The position numbers and the translations under genes were made by a program. Of a stretch of DNA of 64,000 nucleotides, positions 57,012 through 64,000 are shown piece by piece (position 1 is the stretch's first letter; each line of letters begins with the position of its first letter). The DNA comes from Dryas octopetala (Eukaryota; Streptophyta; Magnoliopsida; Rosales; Rosaceae), in assembly GCA_963921425.1 (NCBI GenBank), contig OY992836.1:12679304-12743303 (forward strand), given 5' to 3'. The notes below the pieces were generated by a model. That model saw only the letters and a program-made list of their open reading frames with translations. It had not been told where the DNA came from and ran no database searches.

Positions 57012-58296
57012 TAGGGGTGTGATTTGGATTGGAAAATCCGAATCCGACCGATTTCTATCCGAAAATTTCCAATTTTATTTCGAATTCGAAAATGCCGAAA
57101 TCTGAAAATTTCGAAAAAAATTGGATTGGAATATTTATGTAAATTCCGATTCCGATCCGAAAAATTCCGAAATGTTCCGAAGGCATTCTGATCCGATATT
57201 TCCAAAATTATGCCAATTTATTCTATATTTATATTAATATTATATATTTTATCATTTATTTAGTATGATACATATAACATATATTTTTAAAAAGATGACT
57301 AATACTATTAATATAAACATATGTACATTATAAATATATATATGTGTATCATAATAATATAAATGGTAAGTTGGTAACACAAACACCCACATTTTTCCGT
57401 ATATGTAATTACTAATTTTTTTTTTATTAGGGAGGGGAATTGAAGATATGGGGCAATTCTATAGTTGTTCCAACTGGAATATCTCACCAATTGTAATTAC
57501 TAATTACTAAATATTTAAACTTATTATATTCAAAATTTCAAACATGATATATATATATATATATGAGTAACACGTATCTACTAGTGACATTTATTCTAAC
57601 AATGTTGGATGAGGTCCAAAGATTAATCTCTCACTTCTAAGATATGTGCTATTAAGCCTATTATACATTCATAGTGACATTTATTTCTCTTATATATTAT
57701 GTGTGTTATGATATATAATATATACCATTAAACATACACAATATATATCATACATAATTTATTTCTCTTATAACATACATAATATATATCATACATAATT
57801 TATTTCTCTTATAACATACATAATATATAATTATATATCATACATTAATGGGATTAGTTCGCGCCTAAAAATTTAATGCCGACGAAAAGATAAAATTGCT
57901 AATAGCCGATTGAGGTGGCCAACGAAAGCTTTTTTCTAACAAGTGAGTTGAACCGACAAAATGTAGAATTTTGTTGGCAGAGAGTTTCGTTGATGCGCTT
58001 TAGGAGACCAAACTATTATGAAAAAAAATCCAAACATGTTCAAAAAAATATTATGAAAATGTGAAAATTTTGATTTTTTATTTGAAAATTTCAAATGTTT
58101 ATCCGAAAGTTCGGAAAATGTTATATTCCGAAAAATTCTAAAAATTCCGAGAAATCCGAAAATTCCGAATCGGAATGAGATGTTGAAATTCCGATTTCTT
58201 GGAATGGAAATTGGAACATAAATTCCATTCCAAAATTTTTTGGATTGGAATTGGAACATTCTATTTCCGATCCGATCCGGCCGAAACACACCCTTA
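57012..58296. mobile_element. hAT-type non-autonomous element, copy 2 (1285 bp)
   Basis: Perfect 8-bp target duplication GGAGGAAT at 57004-57011 and 58297-58304. Same termini, CCGAAAATTCCG repeats and AT-rich core as copy 1, in the same orientation. Within it, 57845-58022 is unrelated to the corresponding part of copy 1 (about 52963-53186). Confidence 0.88.
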
Positions 58297-58304
58297 GGAG
58301 GAAT

Positions 58305-60672
58305 ACATACATGTCTTATATTATTATTATTATTTTTTGGTCTGAAACACATGTCTTGTATGTACATACTTGTTAATTGGTTCATGCTTATCAGCACCAC
58401 ATATGACTTTATAATGATGAAGACAGGTACTGGAGCCAATGTGCCATATGAATAGCTAGACTCCATTATAGCTCCAGATTAGCATGATTTCAACAGAGAA
58501 GTGGTCCATTCTCTTATTGTTTTTATTATCACTCTATGTGACACCAGTTTGATGAAAAAAATACTAACCCACTATGCATATATGCAGAAAAGCTGTTAGG
58601 CTAAATTACTAAGAGAAGGTTGGTGTGTATGGACATTAATCAATTACAGTAGGCTATAGCTACCTATCAACCCCAAGCAATGTGACAATTAATACCACCA
58701 TGACCACCCTCAAGTTTGTGATGATCATATTCCACCGCCAATAAACTCTTTACCATGCAATATTGCAGGGTTGACTCTGCTGCACATTCACCAAAACTGC
58801 ATTCAAAAAGCCACTGTCACTTTTGTACTTGGTAGATTTTGAATTTTGATGGCTTGTTCACTAAGATTCCTCTCACTGACTGATTTCAACAAAATACGGT
58901 ATGCAAAAGCTCCTGTTGCTTTCAATTATCACCAATTGGTATGAAAAAAGGGTCTTTACTCTTTAGCAATAATGCTAATATGAGAACTAAAAGCAAGACA
59001 ATGTGATAGGAAGCAATTCTACAGTAGCTGCTGGCCTGTGCCAATTGGGGTGCAAGTAAAACTTTTAATATATGTTGTGTGTAGGTTAAGAATATCATAT
59101 TCATATAGGTAGACAGAGAGAGTGATAGCTTGTACAGAACAGGGACCACTTTCTGAGCAATCTTATTATCTGCTCAAGATTCTTTTGCAGTTGATAACTT
59201 GATATGATATGATATGATATACCATAACAATTAAATCTCTATTTCACTCTTCCATCTCTTATAAAACTTATATACCAATCTCTTCCATCACAAAGTAGTA
59301 TTTGTCTGTATATCATATCCACCCAAAAATAATAATAAAGAGACTAGCCCCCAGAAATGTTTCTTTTTTTTTTGGCCAAGCCCCCAGAAATGTTTCAAAT
59401 AGTCCCAAATGGTAAAATTATTGATGGTGTTTCTGATCATGGACTGCAAAATTCCCAGAAGTACTTAAAATTAAATTTATGGTTTCTGTTTCACTGTGCT
59501 CTTTTTGTTTCAGTCAGCATCTCGATCTTTGTTGAGGCTTTTGATTTAATTAGTTACCATGTCCATGGAAACTGAAAAGGGGTTGCCCAGTGTAAAGTTT
59601 TGTTACCATTAGCTAGCAAGGAAGACATTAAATTTAATTTCCAGTAAGAAAAAGAAAAAAGAAGCAGAACTTGTTTAGCAATCAGCATCACCGTCAGCTC
59701 CTAATCCACCTCGGGAAGTGTGCCAAGAGTAGCAGTGAGACCCAAACACAGCAGTGCACAGGTCACCAGGATAATACAACCCAATTGGTGGAATGATATT
59801 GTAGTAGTAGCAGCATGCAGTAGGTCCCAACCCACTTGATCATCACAATCTCATGATCATGATCATGATCAAGCCATTGACAGTGACACACCCACCGGAA
59901 TATTTCACTGGTGGTGACTTTGCTGGTGACTATTTCATCAAAGTTGGTCCAGAGATTATGGAGATCCGAGGCAAACCATAGAAATGAAATCATCTATCTT
60001 TCATTTACATTCATGTAGTTTTATTTTGTTGGATACATATTTATAAAAATCATCATAATATATAAGAGTTCTATAAAATTTGAGGTCTGTTATCTCATTT
60101 GTCTATCTTCATACCGACTCTGAGTCTCATTCAAATGGTTCTGATCTCAAACTGTTAGCTAAACTCTGGGAAGGGTTATTATCTGACACATTTCATGTGA
60201 CTGTGGGCACCTAATTGATCTTTTTGTTTTGCAGAAAGTAAAATTGTTTTGGGCAAAAGCAAAGACCTTTCAGTCAAAGGGATCATATAGTGCATGCACC
60301 TTAATTTATTTATTCAACTATCCCTTTGAAAGGAGCCCATCAATTAGTGGACGTTTCAAAGTTCAAAATTCTACCATTGATCTTACATACTCTTGCATCT
60401 TTAACCGTTTGATCAGAACTAAATGATCGGATGGTCTGGTGTAGTTTGCCCTACATGATGGGCGGTCTCTATCAGATACATTAATGCATTCATAAATGAG
60501 TTTGAGAGTTTTACAAGCGTTGTGAGATAATAAAATAATAATGTTAGAATCATCAAATAATATGCCAAAATGAATCTAAATCTAAACAAATAAAACATGA
60601 ATACATTATTTGTTAAACAAATTTTATGAAAATAGCATGGGGGATAAAATAAAATAATGAGTCACAACTTTC
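58305..60672. promoter_or_regulatory. HECATE-like gene upstream region
   Basis: About 2.4 kb without a supported gene. Contains a GATAT pentamer repeat (about 59200-59221) and a TGATCA-rich palindromic stretch (59851-59871). No conserved elements can be assigned from one sequence. Confidence 0.35.
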
Positions 60673-60680
60673 TATATAAA
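60673..60680 (+). promoter_or_regulatory. Likely TATA box of the HECATE-like gene
   Basis: TATATAAA about 290 bp before the ATG. It is followed by a long C/T-rich leader (60740-60955), a common feature of plant 5' UTRs. Confidence 0.55.
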
Positions 60681-60965
60681 GTCCTTCCACTTACAAGTGA
60701 AGCTTGGCTTGCCAGTATTTAATCATTCTCACATTCACTCACTATTTTATTCACTTTCTCTCAACTTTTCTCCATCTCCTTATCCCTGCACTTCTGCATA
60801 TACATCTCATACACAACCCTAACACCCTCAGCTCCTCCATACCTCTGTTTCCTCTGTCTCTCAGCTCTTCATCAGTCACTTCCCACTTCCCCAATTCCAC
60901 TCTTTTCTCACTTTCTCACTTACCCATCTCACTGCTTCTCTCTCTGTAAGAAACTCTGAGTGGCC

Positions 60966-61775
60966 ATGGACATTGACATGCTCAAATCATCATCCTCATC
61001 ATCATCAGCAGAAGGTGATTATTATCACATGGACATGATGGCAATGATGATGCAAATGGAAAAGCAGCAGCAGCAGCAGCAGCCTCCAGAGTTCAGTGAC
61101 CCCAATTACCACAACAACCACAACAACAGCACTCCCACATTTCCAGATCACATAGACTTGAGTACTTGGGGTCCAAGCAACATTGGAACAATAGTACCAC
61201 CCATATTCCACAACCCAAATGCATCCCCTTCACAACCCACATTGCTAAACTCTGCCCCCACCTCCTCTGTTTCATTCATAGCCAATCCAATCCAAGAACC
61301 CAATGTGGGTTCAGGAAGAATATTCCAAAGCACTAATGAGAAGAGAAACTCCATGGCTGCAATGAGAGAGATGATTTTCAGGATAGCAGCAATGCAGCCC
61401 ATTCACATAGACCCTGAATCAGTCAAGCCACCTAAGAGAAGGAATGTGAAGATTTCGAAAGACCCACAGAGCGTGGCGGCGAGGCACAGAAGGGAAAGGA
61501 TAAGCGAGAGGATTCGAATCCTGCAGAGACTCGTCCCCGGTGGGACTAAAATGGACACAGCCTCCATGTTAGACGAAGCCATACATTATGTGAAGTTCTT
61601 GAAGAAACAAGTGCAGACTTTGGAAAAAGCTGGTGGTGGGGGTGATAGAATACCAATTGGTGTTGGTGTTGGTTTCAATGGGACTACTCATCATCATCAA
61701 TTGGGTAATAGTGTGAATAATTACTCTGCTTTGTTGAAGCCTAATTCTCATAACTTGATGATGGGTTCTATGTAG
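60966..61775 (+). CDS. HEC1: HECATE-type bHLH transcription factor
   Basis: Single exon, 269 residues from the ATG at 60966 ([11 protein letters not shown]). The N-terminus has Ser, Met-rich and Gln-rich runs ([15 protein letters not shown]). Then come [20 protein letters not shown] and the b[49 protein letters not shown] (about residues 160-222). [19 protein letters not shown] with [13 protein letters not shown] is a signature of HEC1/HEC2/HEC3. The basic region has Gln/Ala instead of the usual His/Glu pattern, as in other HEC proteins, which pair with SPATULA or IND in carpel and stigma development. HEC1 rather than HEC2 is inferred from synteny with At5g67060; the two Arabidopsis genes are duplicates. 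Confidence 0.93.
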   Translation: MDIDMLKSSSSSSSAEGDYYHMDMMAMMMQMEKQQQQQQPPEFSDPNYHNNHNNSTPTFPDHIDLSTWGPSNIGTIVPPIFHNPNASPSQPTLLNSAPTSSVSFIANPIQEPNVGSGRIFQSTNEKRNSMAAMREMIFRIAAMQPIHIDPESVKPPKRRNVKISKDPQSVAARHRRERISERIRILQRLVPGGTKMDTASMLDEAIHYVKFLKKQVQTLEKAGGGGDRIPIGVGVGFNGTTHHHQLGNSVNNYSALLKPNSHNLMMGSM

Positions 61776-64000
61776 ATGCTTAGATGAGAGAGCGATCGAT
61801 CGGTGTGATGCACTTGATCGATCTGAGGGCCTGTAAAGAATTAATGACTTGGTTGTACTTTGTTACTTGTTGATTCTTAATGTTATTTTCCAGAACAAAG
61901 TCTAATGTATGCATGGTTCTATAAATTGCATTAATTTAAGTGTTTCTTTTGACGGCAGTTCTCCGCATCTTTGGAAATATCCATGCAAACACTATTTACA
62001 TGCCCAAAACATATATATTCCAACAACTTCAATTCAGTTGCATATATTTATTTTAAAGAGAAATATAAAATAATAAAATGAATGGTACAATTGGGATCTA
62101 GAACAATATATGCTCTACGACTTTCACCATTGCCCATATGGGGACACCACATGAGTTGTTGGTCTAGAGTAGTGTAGATACTTCGATCAGTTTGGAAGGA
62201 CAAGTTGATCCATGTATCTAGAGGTATCAACAAAAACTTAGTAGACAATGAATTGCTCATATTTATTGAATTATTGGACACGTATTAGTCATATAATATA
62301 TTAAATATAAGAGATTTTTCAACAAATATATGTAAGTTTAATTTTCTTATGAAGTTATATAGCGTTGAAAGTGTTAATTATAAATCGTATAATCAGGAAG
62401 TATATATACATATGTAAACTAACAGTATTTAGATAGAGCACCAGATAGCTGGGTGTTTAAGGTGTTATATAGAGTACTGTCAACATGATTTACTCCCACA
62501 TAGATTTTTTATATCCAAGCTAACTAGGCTTTAAAGGAATGCTTTATAGGTAATAGTTTCTTTATTTATTGTTATTTCATAGGTAGTCCATCATAAATCT
62601 TCTGGCAAAGAAGAACTGTTTATTATAATTTTTGCATGCCATTGATTTGAAATCTGAAAGTGGTTGATCCAACTTGAGGGATACCAATATAGTAAATGAG
62701 GGTAAATTTGAAAAATATATATTATGTCAACAAAGTTTGAATCATATATATAGAATATATGTGTATTTTTTTATTGAATAAACGCGTGCTCCAAATTAAC
62801 ACTGTGATCAAAATAACATAGAGAGTATCTAATAAAAGAACATGACCCAATAAATGAAACCTAAACAAGGTAACAAACTAATAATTAATGGCCAATCATT
62901 CAACTATATATACATCCCCCCAAGCAAAAAGAAATTAAAAGAGGAAAACCACTTTCTTTTGTTTTGAATTTTGATTTTTCTAAAAATTGATTTCTCTGCT
63001 CCACTAGAGTTGGGTGGTAGGTTGCCTCCCAGGGCAGGGTCGAATAATGAAAGTGTTGATGTCTCAAGGATCATGCCTCACTAACAGCCATTTATCTTAT
63101 CTATCCAAATACAGTGTATAAAGTGAGCATAAAAAGTTCAAAAAGAAAAATTATGGTCAAACCGGATCTAAATATCAAATATTATAAATCGTCGAAAAAA
63201 ATATTTCAAATATTATACCCATGTGAGATAGCTTACTAAGTTCCCAACATCCCAAAGAAGCTTTCATTATCAGAGAGGGCAAGGTGGCCAAGGCCCCGTT
63301 TCATAAATCCATGAAATGCATCAGCTATTCCAACCTTGCAAACGTACAAGTGCATTGTATCCTTTCTGACACATTCTTCTATCATAATATCATTTTTCAT
63401 ATTCTCATTTACTCATTTTTTCTTACGGGCCGGGAATCATCTTCTTCTAAAATAAACTCATACTCATATATTAAGAAATTTCTATTATTAGATAGTTTGA
63501 CATATCATATTGTCGGATAATTAATCTGGATGAGTATAGATTGAATCATGTGTGACAACTTAATATGTAGGACTTTATGGCAAGAAATTAAAACGCTACC
63601 CTTTGTTTATTCTCATTGAAATTCTATGAACTACACTAACGATAACCAAGTCATGTAGTATTTAATTTTTTCTTATCAAATAGTTTGACATGTAATGTTG
63701 TTAGATTATGAATCAAAATATATCATTAATTCGATGTAATGATACCTAGATGTAAAGTCCTAATTTATAGTAAAAAAAACCTAACATGACATATATATGG
63801 TTAGATATCATTCCTCTATGTATCTAAACTAACAACATATATAATGTTATCTTTAAATATAGGAGTACTTATAGAGATGTTTCCAAATAATTTTACATGG
63901 TAATTAAGCAGTTGAAGTGAGTGATTAAGAAGTTTTGGTGTGGAGTTTTTCCTGCATTACATGTCCATTCTCCACAACTTGGCAAAAAATTAGGTTTTTT
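61776..64000. other. HECATE-like gene 3' flank and intergenic DNA to window end
   Basis: The first 200 bp is probably 3' UTR. The rest is AT-rich without a supported gene. Words such as ATAGTTTGACATRT...TTAGATTATGAAT recur at about 63490 and 63680, suggesting decayed repeats. Confidence 0.4.

Noticed and set aside
60960-60965. Start of the bHLH gene two codons upstream
   Set aside because: That codon is GTG. The first ATG is at 60966 and fits HEC proteins.

Overview
This is nuclear DNA of a flowering plant: genes have GT/AG introns, the sequence is AT-rich, and much of it is transposable elements. It looks like a rosid eudicot, possibly Rosaceae, but the species cannot be fixed from sequence alone. 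No tRNA, rRNA, organelle or viral segment was recognised. There is one 200-base assembly gap (46352-46551).

Host genes, left to right: (1) the 3' part of a receptor-like cytoplasmic/transmembrane kinase (+, 1-2286); (2) a PI-PLC X-domain protein with a likely GPI anchor (-, 5940-9227, 8 exons); (3) an intronless subtilisin-like protease of the SBT1 group (+, 13812-16085); (4) a membrane-anchored LEA_2 protein (+, 37180-38376, 3 exons); (5) an intronless MAPKKK17-20-type kinase (-, 44215-45282); (6) a RALF34-type peptide precursor (-, 53893-54285); (7) a HECATE-type bHLH factor (+, 60966-61775). Genes 2, 3, 5, 6 and 7 follow the gene order I recall for Arabidopsis At5g67130, At5g67090, At5g67080, At5g67070 and At5g67060, so this is a conserved microsyntenic block expanded by mobile DNA.

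Mobile DNA: between the protease and the LEA_2 gene, about 21 kb is mostly three elements with clean ends. They are a 9.8-kb CACTA (En/Spm) transposon with two genes (17805-27620, TSD GTC), a 4.95-kb Ty1/copia retrotransposon with almost identical LTRs (28116-33068, TSD TTACT), and a 2.4-kb PIF/Harbinger-like element that carries only the SANT/Myb-like ORF1 (33655-36090, TSD TTA). Elsewhere there are a Tourist-like element carrying a piece of an MCTP/FTIP C2-domain gene (3508-4393), three copies of a Mutator-type MITE with perfect 9-bp TSDs, a MULE with long TIRs (41479-43075), two copies of a 1.3-kb hAT-type element with perfect 8-bp TSDs on either side of RALF34, a SINE with a 16-bp TSD, a 5'-truncated L1 tail, and several foldback elements and relics. 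Elements with identifiable boundaries cover roughly 25 kb of the window.

The most notable signals are the host-gene capture in the Tourist-like element, a phase conflict in the CACTA transposase gene, a single in-frame amber codon in an otherwise intact young copia element, the ORF1-only Harbinger element, and the matched repeats around RALF34.
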